From assembly GCA_016617855.1 (NCBI GenBank), contig JAECUM010003680.1, positions 62,001 through 126,000 on the forward strand: 64,000 nt of DNA, read 5' to 3'. The notes under the pieces were generated by a model. The model ran no database searches. It was not told the origin of the DNA and saw only the letters and a program-made list of their open reading frames with translations. Below, piece after piece: positions 10,639-20,797 of the stretch. The DNA is from Megalonaias nervosa. Lineage: Eukaryota > Mollusca > Bivalvia > Unionida > Unionidae. The translations under genes were made by a program, and so were the position numbers. The first letter of the stretch is position 1, and each line of letters opens with the position of its first letter.

Positions 10639-13369
10639 CTGTGCAAGTGAAAGTTTATGGTCATACAAGTTGTTTGTGAACTTGGTCCAATCAGAAACGT
10701 TGCAACTTTAGCAATTTGTTTGCAATTTTCATTTGGCCTTAACCACATCCAAAGATAAACTGCAGAAACATGATATTGTCAGATTGTTAAATATGACAAA
10801 AAAACAGAAGAGTCACCATAACAAATAGACTGAAAATTCAAATGACAAAACATTGAATTCAGAAGGAAGTAGGTGAAGCACAAAATAGAATCTTACTCTT
10901 GTAACTTGCATCAGTATTTGTACACAGTTAATTATCTGATTTATCCTAAAATGTTATCAAATGCATTAAATACATTTATTTTAAAGTGCTAAAATGATTT
11001 GTTTAAATACTGTTTTCTGGCTATATACATTTAGATATATTCAAGAACACATAAATCAAACAGTCTTTTGTATCACTTTAACAACTGTTATTTTTTGGGG
11101 GTTATTTTGATAAAATGTACATTTATGCCTTTTGTTTTCTGACTATAATATGTTTTGCTGTTTGGATTATTGGAATTTTGGATGTTTGGTAGCATGAAAA
11201 TTTCAAGATGCACCAGTGCTTTTATGTGCTTCTCAGTATGCCCATCATTTCTTCATCAATCATCAAATAATATTGGTAGGAAACAGAAACATATTTTCAT
11301 GAAGTCATGCAGCTTGAAACCTGGCTAGACATGGTGTGAACCACCTTAGCAAGCCAGTCATGTATTGTCATTAAAACCAACCAACCAAGATATAAATTGT
11401 GCATTGATTGATTTAAAAATTCCAATCCTTTTTTTGGATTAATTTTAATGCTTTTTTAAAAACAAAAATAAGACTTGGGTTTAAAAATTATGGCTATTTT
11501 GTGAAACCTTTCAAATCTACTTTTAAGAACAGTTGTCCCCTATTATTCTGCTGCAGATAAAAACTTTATGAGAGATGGTATTTCTAGAGGGAGATCAGAA
11601 ATGTAAGTAATGATTACAAATAAAGTTGGAATGTAGTTTCTAATGTGAACACAGATGTGAGTAATAATTACATATAAAGTCAGAATAAATATTATTTAAT
11701 AGTTTCATGCAAGTATTGGAAGAATTTTATGGAATCAATATGGTAAGGTCTAATGTTGAAGTTCATTTAAAACAATTATGAATAAACACCAACATTTTCC
11801 ATAACTCTTAATAATATTTAAATTCAGTCATCTGTCACTGGTGGGAAATTTGAACACAGCAGTCCTTGAAAATCACTTGGAATTAAAAAATTATCATATT
11901 TTGTCAACTTTATGCTTCTCATAGCTTTTGTCTCGTCTTTCTGTAGACTGTCTTTAGTGACTAGACAGTTGTCAAACTAATTTTATACAAAATATGTTGT
12001 GTTTACAAAGTAGGTGAACTATTTATATGATCAACTGTTCATAGTCTGCTACCCTGTCCATAATATTTTATAATATATGCAAGTGAGGCCAAGAAGGCTA
12101 TGATACCATTTTACTTTGAGGTGACCGGCATTGTCATGCTGACTTGAGCTGAACAACACTGTTTTTCTCAGCGGCAAGCTTTTGTCATCTTGAAAATTAT
12201 TGGCAGTAGTAATAGCCTGTAGTTACTGAAATGACAAAACCCGACTACTGTACTAAGGAATTTTGTAAGGATAACGTGATTAATAGCATGCATTAATGTA
12301 TGGATTACTGTAAGGTACATTATTGGCATGCTGTAACAAATTACAGGTGTTTGGGTTGTAGATTTATTAATTTCTGCAATTCAGATGCCAGTAGAATAAA
12401 TATCATTATTAGTTTAGAAATCAGAAAATAAACGATTTAGATCTTTAAACCCCAATGTGCATTCACTCTTTAGGAGTAAATTGGACAATTTTGTGCAGTA
12501 ATATGCTGGCTGCATTAAAGGGGTGACTATCCTAGAGGGGTAAGTTTTTAATATCAGGTTGGTGATGCAAAGGGATTCTGGCTATTAATTGCAAGTGGCC
12601 ACTCATTAGGATGGAGGGAGTTGATCAGCATGGAAACCACTGCAGACATTTGCATTAGTTGTACCATTCAGTAAGTTAATCTGTAGTTTAACTTTATTGG
12701 GAAGCACCACCTAGTGAGTAAAATATTTAACCTTTATTTTAAATTAATTTGACAACAAAAATTTCAGCAACTTGTGTCAATTATGCTCAAATGCTCTAGT
12801 GTTGTCATGGGTGGTATAGCCTGCATTTTCTTGGGAATATTATGCAGTGTAAAGTCAAATAATGGCCAAGTGGATAAAATGAAGTGAAACAAAATGCTGG
12901 CCTTGGCCTGTTGTTGATCCCACCCTTGAGCTTTTGGTAAACTAGTAAGATGTATCCGCAACCAAGTCACATGATTCTGTGGACAAAATTTACCACATAA
13001 AAAGACTTAAAATATTTGGGGTAATCTAGGGTTCAGACATACAAACATAAATGCATGGATGTCAAAATTATAACTACGTTGAATTTCTGCTAAAGCTGAC
13101 TTGGCAAAAATGGGATGCTGCAAATATTTGGACACTACATGGTGCTTTGAGCATTAAGTTTAATTAAGTTAAAAGTGATATCTTATCGTGATGTGCATCT
13201 TTGATGTAGTGGTCAAACTCTAAATATAATTTTTTCTGTTTTTGGCTTTAGCTTACCTGGCTGAAGGTCACATCAGCTTATGGTATGACCTTGGTGTTCT
13301 GCATTGCTTATATGGCAATATTTACTATTTTAAATTTCTTAAAATCTGAAAAGTAAAATTTTTAAATAA
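10639..13369. other. No gene recognised; a dispersed repeat at 12450-12620
   Basis: AT-rich. The only recognisable content is the second copy of the 8700-8975 repeat near 12450-12620. The ORF at 12764-12970 (minus) looks like chance. Confidence 0.5.
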
Positions 13370-13830
13370 ATTTGGCTCAGAGCATCCTGGGTTTCAGATT
13401 GATACAAACTTGGCTGATATACCATCAACTATGACTGCCATAGAGAAACCTTTAAACATCATCTCCCAAACTGCTGAATAAAATTTTACCAGTCTTGATA
13501 AAATGCATCCTGGCATGAAGATTTTTATACAAATAATGCCGATCTGTCATCAGATATGGTCACCATTTCTAACAATAAGCATTTAAATGACTTTTCAGAA
13601 TGTGCCGACTTTGACACAATTTCATTGAGTGTATTCTGCAATTGAGAACTTTCAGATTTGTACAAATAATGGTATTCATTACTAAAAATATAAAAACATT
13701 TATACAACTTTGTCAGAAAATTATATAACAGAATTTGACCATCATTGAAACAAAGCATCCTGGCATAGGGGATTTCCAATATTGGACAAATTTTGCTGAT
13801 CTGCCGTCAGATATGGATGACAATAGAAAG
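13370..13830. repeat. Diverged tandem array, family shared with 36480-36870
   Basis: Units of roughly 130-150 bp with recurring GGC(A/T)CAGAGCATCCTGG, a fatty TTTnACAAAT block and CTGCCATCAAATATGG(C/A)CA. The same motifs occur at 36480-36870. Confidence 0.6.
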
Positions 13831-14259
13831 CTAGGGAACCTTGTACCAGGACAGTAGAAAAACTAGGGAAACCTTATAACAGTTGTTTTTGTAACTATAT
13901 GTGATTAACATGACCAAAAGAAATTTCAGTGGAAAGCACCTTACCAACCAAGATTTCTTGGTTACTGTTCCTGCATTGGCAACGAGGCAGATGTCAACCA
14001 GTGAACAATCTCGGGTCCAATTGGACCTGTTCATGATTGGCTCTCTATGTTTGATTCAGCAGATAGTGCAAATTCAAAACAATAAATTCAAGGAAGGTAG
14101 AGAATAATTTTTCTTGATATAAATTTATCATTTTAAATTTATTTTTGAAACCATGAATTTATTTTCTGTACCAGTTTTTAGCCCTTGTGGTCATAGATAA
14201 GAAGAACTTATGTTGTAGTCTTTTGTCTATCATCCATTAGTACAAGTTACTTATTCTTC

Positions 14260-15110
14260 CTAAGCTAGTGGGAGGACTGCCACCAAACTTTGCAGACACA
14301 TTCACCCCAAGGTCTAGTTGGTCCTAATGAAAATGGTGCCATTTGGATATCCAATATGGCTGCCACTGAAACCATTTAAAAACCTTGTTATGTTTTCAGC
14401 AGATGGTCTTATTTATACAGGGTTTTCACTAAAGGACTGTATGATGTCTAGTGGGTCCTAAATAAAAATATCAGTCCAGCATCCTGTATGCCTTGAAACT
14501 TGTTATTGCTAATCCAACAGATGGTAGGGCCACAGGTGGCCGAGTGGTCTAAAGCGCTCACCGTTAGGATCACTGCCATCTCACCTCTGTCTGCGTGGGT
14601 TCAAGTCTCAGGCTTGGCCAATGTGGATATGTGAGAAAGTTTGCCAGTAGCTTCTCATGGGTCGGTGGTTCTTTCTGGGGATTTCCTGGGTTCTTCCTCC
14701 ACCATTTATACTGACCACAATGAATAGCCTATCTTGTGCTGAAAAATGGTGTTAAACCCTACAACAACAACCACCAGCAGATGGTCAAATTGACAGACTT
14801 TTCACTGAATGGCTTCTTATGGTGCCTAATTTTCAAATCCAGTCATCACCACTTGTTCAGAATCGATGGCTCTATTGACTTGGGATTACGCTAAATGACT
14901 TCATATTATGTCCAGTAGGTCTTAAATGAAAATGCTTCTGATTCAGCACCAAATATTCCCTCCATTGTGACCATTGTGAAACTCATTATTACTTCTCCTT
15001 TTGAACAGATGGTCATATTAATATAGTTTTCACTGAAAAACTTCTTATGATGTGTAATTGGTTCTAAACGAAAATGGTGACAATCATCTAACATTGCCAC
15101 CAGATGGTTT
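14260..15110. repeat. Diverged tandem array interrupted by a SINE; family shared with 34060-34860
   Basis: Recurring blocks of about 120-130 bp: CTTCTTATGATGTCTAGT, TTGGTCCTAAATGAAAATG, ATCCAATATGGC(C/T)GCCA and TATTACTCCTCCTGAA-type sequence. The SINE at 14527-14772 sits inside. The same unit is found on the other side of the Polinton. Confidence 0.6.
14527..14772 (+). mobile_element. SINE-A, near full length
   Basis: tRNA-Leu-like head (GGTGGCCGAGTGGTCTAAAG, then GGGTTCAAGTCTC). The body contains GCTTCTCATGGGTCGGTGG and TTCTTCCTCCACC, then GAAAAATGGTGTTAAACCC and an (ACA)n tail. Copies also lie at 15197, 55105, 2183 (minus) and 46356. Confidence 0.85.
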
Positions 15111-15196
15111 CAATATGTGGTAGCTAAAAATAAGAAACTGTCTTTACCTTAAAAATTCTAGGTGTGGTTGTGCAACAAGTTATATTTTCATTGGCT

Positions 15197-15413
15197 GGGG
15201 CCCTGGGTGGCCAAGTGGTCTAAAGCACTCACCTCTGTCTGTGTAGATTTGAGTCTGGGGCCTGGCCAGTGTGGGCATGTGAGAAAGCTGTCAATAGCTT
15301 CCCATGGGCCGGTGGTTCTTACAGGGATTTTCCCAGGTTCTTCCTCCACCAGTTATACTATCCGCTTTGTATAGCCTATTTTACAAAGAAATGGCATTAA
15401 ACCCCAAACAACA
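15197..15413 (+). mobile_element. SINE-A, near full length
   Basis: Same family as 14527-14772. It lacks the GTTAGGATCACTGCCATC insert after the A box and ends in ATTAAACCCCAAACAAC. The 70-codon ORF across it is a by-product. Confidence 0.85.
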
Positions 15414-17114
15414 TCTTTTCATTGATACTTAAATTCAGTGACGTAGGAAAGGGTCATGTTGTTTCCGTGGAAGGAACATTGTTCATTAAGGTTTTAAATT
15501 CATGGTTGGTAGATCCACAAAAGTTGCTCACCTCAGAAAATAATTAATTCACTATATTCATCGAGTAAATTAGCATTCCACGCAATACAAAAACACTTTC
15601 TATGCACAGGCAAAAAAACCCATGCACGTGCCCATATGTAAAGCATTGTTTGATGTCCTGCAATATTGTTGTTTTGTCATTGCTTATTCTTCCACTGAAT
15701 GCACACCTTACATACCTAATTGCCAACATTTTAAATGTACAAAAATGCCAGAGGGAACCACAGTAACATCTTGTAATAAAACTAAAAACAACAGAAGATG
15801 GAGAACATAATTTGCTTCTCTTTGCACATCTATTCATCCAGCATCTCGAGCTGGTATTGATTATTGCAATCAAATGTAACATGACATTAATAAGTGATCA
15901 GAAGGTTATATCAAACTTGCAGGTTTGTTATCATGATTGAAGTGGGAATCAATGTTTATTTCATTGAGGGGTACATGTATTGAAGACTACATTTATTTTC
16001 CAGTAATAATGTCACTAATGTGGTTGGGATGGAGATTGGGAATGACATGATATATATGTACTGGAGTTTGGATAAAAGACAATTTGTGGAGGCGGTGAAT
16101 AAACCCCATGTTGGATACACATTTTAACAAGATCATAAATGCCTTTTGTGTTTCAAATACAGGCACCCCTCTTGGGGGCCAGGCACCGTTCAGCAAACAT
16201 CAAATGAAATGCACACTCAGATATTTATTTCATTAAAAACATTATTAAATGCCAATAACTTGACACGTTTAATCATATTTTTCTGCTTATTAGATTGCAG
16301 CTTTAAAACTGACTGTATAAAAATGGGTTTTGTACTGAATATAGTTTCAATGTGCAATAAAGTTGAGTTTCCCCAAATACAGGGCCAAAACAATGTTTAG
16401 GAATAACATGTATGCATGTTGTTATAACAAACACCTCATGAATATTTGTTATGGATGCATACCATTATTCAAAGAAAGGGACATTTGTAGTTGGGAGTCA
16501 GACTAACTCATTTTGTCAGACTTAATGAACAACTTAATATTTTTTCATGTATGTTCATATATAAAGAATATAGTATATATTTCCAATTACAGCAATCATA
16601 CAGTTTCTTATCTTGGAATAATTAAAAATAAAATCTGTACCATATTCCATTTCAACTTTTCATGTGTAAATTTTGGATGTATTGAAAGTTGTTACAATTC
16701 AAAACTTGTTGGCAGACAACAATGTTGCATGCCCATGTTTACAAGAAATTATCTTTGTTGCCAGTAAAATCTTGGAACACTTTTCGTGCTTTTTTTCTCC
16801 TTTCCTTTCCAGTCGCTGGCTGAAGGTGGGTTGTATAACAATATCTGTCTATATGTTTGTCTGTAGATGATGTAGTTTCAGCAGAGTACTTTAGGTTGCT
16901 GTTTTTTTCCTCAAACCTTACACTACTTACACATTGGGTAGAGACAAGCCTGTCAATTTTAAAATTGTTGGGTCCAAGTTTAAGGTCAGTGGAACTGAAA
17001 ATATGAATTTCATTTCTGCATTCCAAGTCAGATTTCCTGGACCTAATTTTCATCAGACTTTACAGATAGCCTTTGCTTAAGTCATTCTACTAATTCTGAG
17101 GTTTATGTGAAAGG
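15414..17114. other. No gene recognised; left flank of the Polinton
   Basis: Several short ORFs on both strands, none with a recognisable domain. The last 150 bp (about 16960-17108) is a diverged homologue of the right flank (33523-33690). Confidence 0.5.
17110..17114. repeat. Target-site duplication AAAGG, left copy
   Basis: AAAGG directly precedes AGCAGCAGG at 17115 and is repeated at 33518-33522 after the right TIR. Polintons normally make 6-bp duplications; here five bases match (left GAAAGG; right AAAGG, followed by T). Confidence 0.65.
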
Positions 17115-17345
17115 AGCAGCAGGGAGGGTGAACAGACCATTTTGTTTGGAGACCTTATTTATGAAAAATAAACCTTCCTACGAAAATGAAATCTCAAGAT
17201 CAAATAACGTTAAACCAAAACCTGTCAGGCCATGAGATCTCTCTAATTGGGTTAGCTCATTTTGTTACATCAGCGTTTTTATTTGTTTCGTTTACTTGTT
17301 GGTCACTCAACGCTGGTCGTTCACCCTCCCTGTTGCTATAATTAA
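17115..17345 (+). repeat. Left terminal inverted repeat (231 bp)
   Basis: Inverted match to 33287-33517 with about seven differences (five substitutions and two compensating single-base indels). It is self-similar: the outer end AGCAGCAGGGAGGGTGAACA (17115-17134) recurs inverted at the inner end (17315-17337, GGTTCACC-type, TTCACCCTCCCTGTTGCT). The inner few bases contain the ATPase stop codon (17342-17344). Confidence 0.97.
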
Positions 17346-18016
17346 CCAAAGATTTTATCCAGACCTATACGATACCTAGATCTTGGGTCATGTAAATTTA
17401 TCGTTATAAATCCGAACGGAACAGCTTGTGCTTTTGAAAAGAAGTTTTTAAACTTAATCATGTTCACGTCCCCTGAACACCGAGTATAATAAATATTTTG
17501 CAAAGTATAATTATCTACTCCATTAAACACAGTTGAGATATTGCAATCATCTCTGATCACTTTAGGAATTTGTGTGTATTTCTGAGTTAAATAAATCACG
17601 TCTGTATTTTTGTGACGGCCTCGTGAAAATATCCGAGCTGGATTTGATTGTTTATCCAGCATTACATCATTGTATACTACGAGATTATTAATACATCCAT
17701 CAAGATCATCTATAGATGGAGCTTCATTGATATTGGTAATAAAATCAATAACATCATCATCTTTATCAGGACACGTCGGCGACTTTGCATTTTCATTAAA
17801 ATCTTTAAGTACTTCGTAACATCGTTGATCATCTACAGATGGTGCTACTAAATATAATTTATCCCACTTGAGCCATCGCATTATCAGATTAAGTAAAAAT
17901 TGCGTTTTACCAGACCCAGATGGGCCAAGTATAATTGCTCTGATGAAATTTGGTAGCGCTGGATGATGTTTGACTGGCTCTTGTTTTCGTGTCGCTGAGA
18001 AGTCAATTATATCCAT
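17342..18016 (-). CDS. ATP: A32/FtsK-HerA-type genome-packaging ATPase
   Basis: 224 aa from the ATG at 18016; a longer frame upstream exists, but its first 36 residues run back through the divergent gene and look non-native. Walker A is GPSGSGKT (residues 31-38). Walker B-like NNLVVYNDVML is at 110-120, with the acid at D117. A conserved RGRHKNTDVIYLTQ block (132-145) follows, as in poxvirus A32-like packaging ATPases. By family knowledge it pumps the element's DNA into preformed capsids. The frame is intact. Its stop codon (17342-17344) lies inside the left TIR, and its start is only 11 bp from the divergent PLA2 gene, so promoter sequences must overlap coding DNA or be very short. Confidence 0.9.
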   Translation of the reverse strand: MDIIDFSATRKQEPVKHHPALPNFIRAIILGPSGSGKTQFLLNLIMRWLKWDKLYLVAPSVDDQRCYEVLKDFNENAKSPTCPDKDDDVIDFITNINEAPSIDDLDGCINNLVVYNDVMLDKQSNPARIFSRGRHKNTDVIYLTQKYTQIPKVIRDDCNISTVFNGVDNYTLQNIYYTRCSGDVNMIKFKNFFSKAQAVPFGFITINLHDPRSRYRIGLDKIFG

Positions 18017-18027
18017 ATAATAATAAT
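18017..18027. promoter_or_regulatory. 11-bp divergent intergenic gap (ATAATAATAAT-like)
   Basis: The ATPase (minus) and PLA2 (plus) start codons are separated only by 11 bp of TA-rich triplet repeat. Any shared divergent promoter must extend into both coding regions. This is a positional inference; no defined promoter motif is seen. Confidence 0.35.
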
Positions 18028-18540
18028 ATGGATTTATATAGTGTTCGATGTAGAGCACACACCCCCACCATTGGTGGGACCAGTGGATTAACGACAATAA
18101 TAACAAAAAATAACAGGCGCGCACTTACAGGCAAGTGTGTGAAATGTGGTACAAAAAAATACAAATTTATTTCATCAAAGACAGGTGGAGATATTGCTGC
18201 TTCATTAGGTAAATTACCAGGAGCTCCATGGGCAAAGTATCCTGGTGAGAAACAATTACCTGGATATAATTATTGTGGTCCTGGAACTCGTCTCGATATC
18301 CGACTCGATAACCAAGACCAACCAAAACCTGGAGAGTATCCAATAAATGCAATTGATCAAGCGTGTCACATTCATGATATTACTTATAAAAGTAAAGATT
18401 TACAACAACGGCACCTCGCAGATGTGAAGTTGATTCATGCGTTAAATTCTATACCTGATAAATCTCTCAGAGAGAAACTTGCTAGCTTTCTAGCAAAATC
18501 TGCAATGAAAGGTAAACTAATTCTGGGGGCTGGTAATTAA
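18028..18540 (+). CDS. Zinc-finger plus phospholipase A2 domain protein (parvovirus VP1u-like)
   Basis: 170 aa from the ATG at 18028; an upstream in-frame ATG at 17989 would run through the ATPase gene. The N-terminus looks like a small treble-clef/zinc-ribbon: YSVRC (Cys8) and CVKCGTKKYKF (Cys37, Cys40). A fourth ligand is missing, with Ser5 where a Cys might be expected. Residues 78-90 (PGYNYCGPGTRLD) match a PLA2 calcium loop of the YxGxG type, and 105-120 (PINAIDQACHIHDITY) matches the catalytic helix with His116-Asp117. LADVKLI (130-136) fits the next conserved Asp. In parvoviruses this fold breaches endosomal membranes during entry; a similar virion role is inferred here. The frame is intact and sits 22 bp before the integrase on the same strand. 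Confidence 0.75.
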   Translation: MDLYSVRCRAHTPTIGGTSGLTTIITKNNRRALTGKCVKCGTKKYKFISSKTGGDIAASLGKLPGAPWAKYPGEKQLPGYNYCGPGTRLDIRLDNQDQPKPGEYPINAIDQACHIHDITYKSKDLQQRHLADVKLIHALNSIPDKSLREKLASFLAKSAMKGKLILGAGN

Positions 18541-18562
18541 TCAACTGATTATTATCATAATA

Positions 18563-19399
18563 ATGGAATCTGTTTATTATAGTCCAAGAGGATACTGGAG
18601 AGGCAAAGCAGCAATTAGTAAACTTGCTGAAGCAGCAAAAGTCTCACGTTCTGTTGCTGCAGCATGGTTAGCACGACAGGCAATATGGCAAATTTATCTA
18701 CCACCACCTAAAAAAATTCAGTATGCACATTTTGATGTCAGTACCCCTAATGAAGTTCATCAAGCAGATATTTTGTTTTTACCACACGATACCATTAAAA
18801 CTGGTAGACGTCAATCGCGCACATACAAATACGCGTTAACTGTCGTTGACGTTGCAAGTAGATATAAAGAAGCAGAACCATTGTCAACAAAGACAGCAAC
18901 TGAAGTTGCATCTGCGTTTGAACGAATTTATCAACGAGGATCCGGACCACAAGGTGGTCTACGATGGCCACAGTTGCTACAGGTTGATCCTGGCAAAGAA
19001 TTTCTTGGTGCAGTATCATCGTTGATGAAAAAACATAACGTTAAAATCAGACGAGGACACACTGAAATTCATCGTGATCAGGCAATCGTTGAACGATTTA
19101 ATCGAACACTTGCTGAGCGGTTATTTGGATATCAATATGCAAAGGAAATATCCACTGACTTTAAGTCCATGGAGAGATCTCGTGAATGGGTTGCAAGGTT
19201 ACCAAGTGTGATAGCTGCGTTAAATAATGAAATTACTCGTGCAACTTCTATGAAACCTTCTAATGCAATCACAAAAAAATATATACCAATACAACGTGAA
19301 TCTTCCTCTCAACCAGTATTAGGTAATGTTACCGTAAGATATTTATATGAACCTGGTGAACTTGAAAGAGGTAGAAAAAGAGCAACTGATCCTATCTAG
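18563..19399 (+). CDS. INT: RVE-type integrase, core; ends at an in-frame TAG
   Basis: 278 aa. A basic N-terminal HTH-like region (WRGKAAISKLAEAAKVSR, 12-29) is followed by an RNase-H-fold integrase core. The catalytic triad is D69 (HQADILFL), D142 (LQVDPGKEF) and E177 (IVERFNRTL), with 34 residues between the last two. VVDVASRY (94-101) is the conserved strand after the first Asp. The basic RKRATDPI tail leads into TAG at 19397-19399, after which the same frame stays open for 51 codons (19400-19555). Polinton integrases normally have a C-terminal SH3/chromodomain-like tail, so the core is probably cut off from its DNA-binding tail by a nonsense mutation. It integrates the element by strand transfer. 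Confidence 0.9.
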   Translation: MESVYYSPRGYWRGKAAISKLAEAAKVSRSVAAAWLARQAIWQIYLPPPKKIQYAHFDVSTPNEVHQADILFLPHDTIKTGRRQSRTYKYALTVVDVASRYKEAEPLSTKTATEVASAFERIYQRGSGPQGGLRWPQLLQVDPGKEFLGAVSSLMKKHNVKIRRGHTEIHRDQAIVERFNRTLAERLFGYQYAKEISTDFKSMERSREWVARLPSVIAALNNEITRATSMKPSNAITKKYIPIQRESSSQPVLGNVTVRYLYEPGELERGRKRATDPI

Positions 19400-19555
19400 A
19401 GTGTGACCACACATAAAATTTCTAGCGTGGTAAGGTCCACAGGTAGACCTGCAATCTACAGATTAGATTCAACTGCTCCTCAGCGTGGATTTGTACGCGA
19501 ACAATTACAAATAATTCCTAAAGACACAGAATTACCACCGCGCTCACTTTTGTAA
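19400..19555 (+). pseudogene. INT: Integrase C-terminal tail beyond the TAG
   Basis: 51 codons in frame with the integrase, ending TAA at 19553-19555. It contains a short beta-rich stretch (RPAIYRLDSTAPQRGFVRE) typical in character of the small C-terminal barrel of RVE integrases. It has no start of its own, so it is best read as the detached end of the integrase gene. Readthrough is possible but not shown. Confidence 0.7.
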
Positions 19556-19710
19556 ACTTGCACCTCTACGTCGATTACATTCAAGACGAATACTGCCACA
19601 ACATTACTGCATTACAACTTGTACAATGATTATTCTGTCGTTGTTTTAGTGTTATTATAAATTCAGCATCCATATCAAAGTCGCGATTATTTTTTTTTTT
19701 GTCACATTGC
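19556..19710. other. Intergenic, convergent integrase and helicase ends
   Basis: 155 bp between two convergent genes, with T-runs (19691-19702). No gene seen; it probably holds both 3' ends. Confidence 0.6.
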
Positions 19711-20797
19711 TTATAGCTCGCTAACTTTTTTATTGATATCGATAAAGTTGTTAGCGATTTCTTCGGTTATTACGCAATCCATGATAACCCTGTGCAGTTG
19801 AGATATTCTTCTGACTCGAGACACTGCAAGATAAACTAAATTTGACCACTCAATACGATCATCGACAATCCAAATATTTGTATCAGTAATAGTTAGTCCC
19901 TGTGACGAGTGAATCGTTATAGCGTATCCTAACGTCCACGGCGATTTATCCATGCTCAACGCGCTCTCAACAACATCAACAACAACTAAAACAATATCAT
20001 TTAGCACAAGATTTTGTATTCCACCACCAGGAATCTCAACATCAACATTCTGTCGTCGAGTATCTGCTGGGCGATAACATAATGGTACAAGTAGATTTGA
20101 AATTTTTTCTTTATGTAACGTAAATAATTGTTGTTGAAGTGTATCGCGAATTATTTTTCTACTTGTAACTATCAAATCAGCAGGTCTCCATAAAGTCCAA
20201 AAATCATTCATAGGAGTTTCTGGAATTACTTTACGCATTATCTCACACTGTATTTTATCTGGCTGTAGTCTTATTAACTTTTTAAACTCTTTTAGTGATT
20301 TATCAATAGCTCTATGGTCATCAGTTATTTCTTCGTAATAATCTACAAATGTTTTCAGCCACTCATGTGGAGACGATCCAATGAAAGGTGGCGGTTGACC
20401 ATGATCGCCACACATTATCACAGCAGTATTCTTCAATAACAGCCAATCAAGAAATATTTTTAATACCTCTAGCGACACCGTGCATATCTCGTCCCATATG
20501 ATAGTTTTAGGAATGTATTTCTCACCCATCCGCGATGGAGTCCATGTGTCTCCGCACCATCTGAAAAAACTATGATATGTACATGATTTTACTCCTCGTT
20601 CTTTTATTTCCCTGGCGAGTTTATGTGTCGGTGTCAAAACAATCATACCAAATAATTATTAAATAATTCAATCGCGCGTGTTGTTTTACCTGAACCACCA
20701 CACCCATTAAGATAAACGGTTTTATGTCTAGCCACAGGATTCACATACAGATGGTGCAGATGACAATTCTGATATTTGATTATTTTTCTAATATGTC
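19711..20797 (-). pseudogene. SF1 helicase domain (C-terminal part of a PolB-helicase), frameshifted
   Basis: A Walker A segment (NGCGGSGKTTRAIEL, near 20664-20710) lies in an open minus-strand frame covering about 20648-20797. One frameshift near 20640-20650 leads into a 311-codon frame with the remaining SF1 motifs: WDEIC (II, 51-55), CGDHGQPPP (III, 79-87), TIHSSQG (V-like, 244-250) and YLAVSRVRR (VI, 272-280). This pattern is of the Pif1/RecD type. No start codon or gap separates it from PolB, which ends with a frameshift at about 20790, so the two were probably one polypeptide. Expected role: unwinding DNA during element replication. Confidence 0.8.

Noticed and set aside
15162..15374. 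70-codon ORF, and a similar 77-codon ORF at 55103
   Set aside because: Both are read-through translations of SINE-A copies.
15544..15882. 112-codon minus-strand ORF
   Set aside because: The longest random-looking ORF in the left part, but its opposite strand is open too, and there is no domain, splice signal or repeat match.
17989..18027. Upstream ATG extending the PLA2 protein by 13 residues
   Set aside because: The extension lies wholly inside the ATPase coding sequence and adds no conserved residues.
18017..18124. N-terminal extension of the ATPase (MRACYFLLLLSL..., signal-peptide-like)
   Set aside because: It is the antisense of the PLA2 gene's 5' end; the family begins shortly before the Walker A as in the 224-aa form.
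20788..20790. A splice-based explanation of the breaks in PolB, capsid and fibre genes
   Set aside because: Frames switch within a few bases or across a single stop codon, too close for introns, and GT-AG borders are absent.
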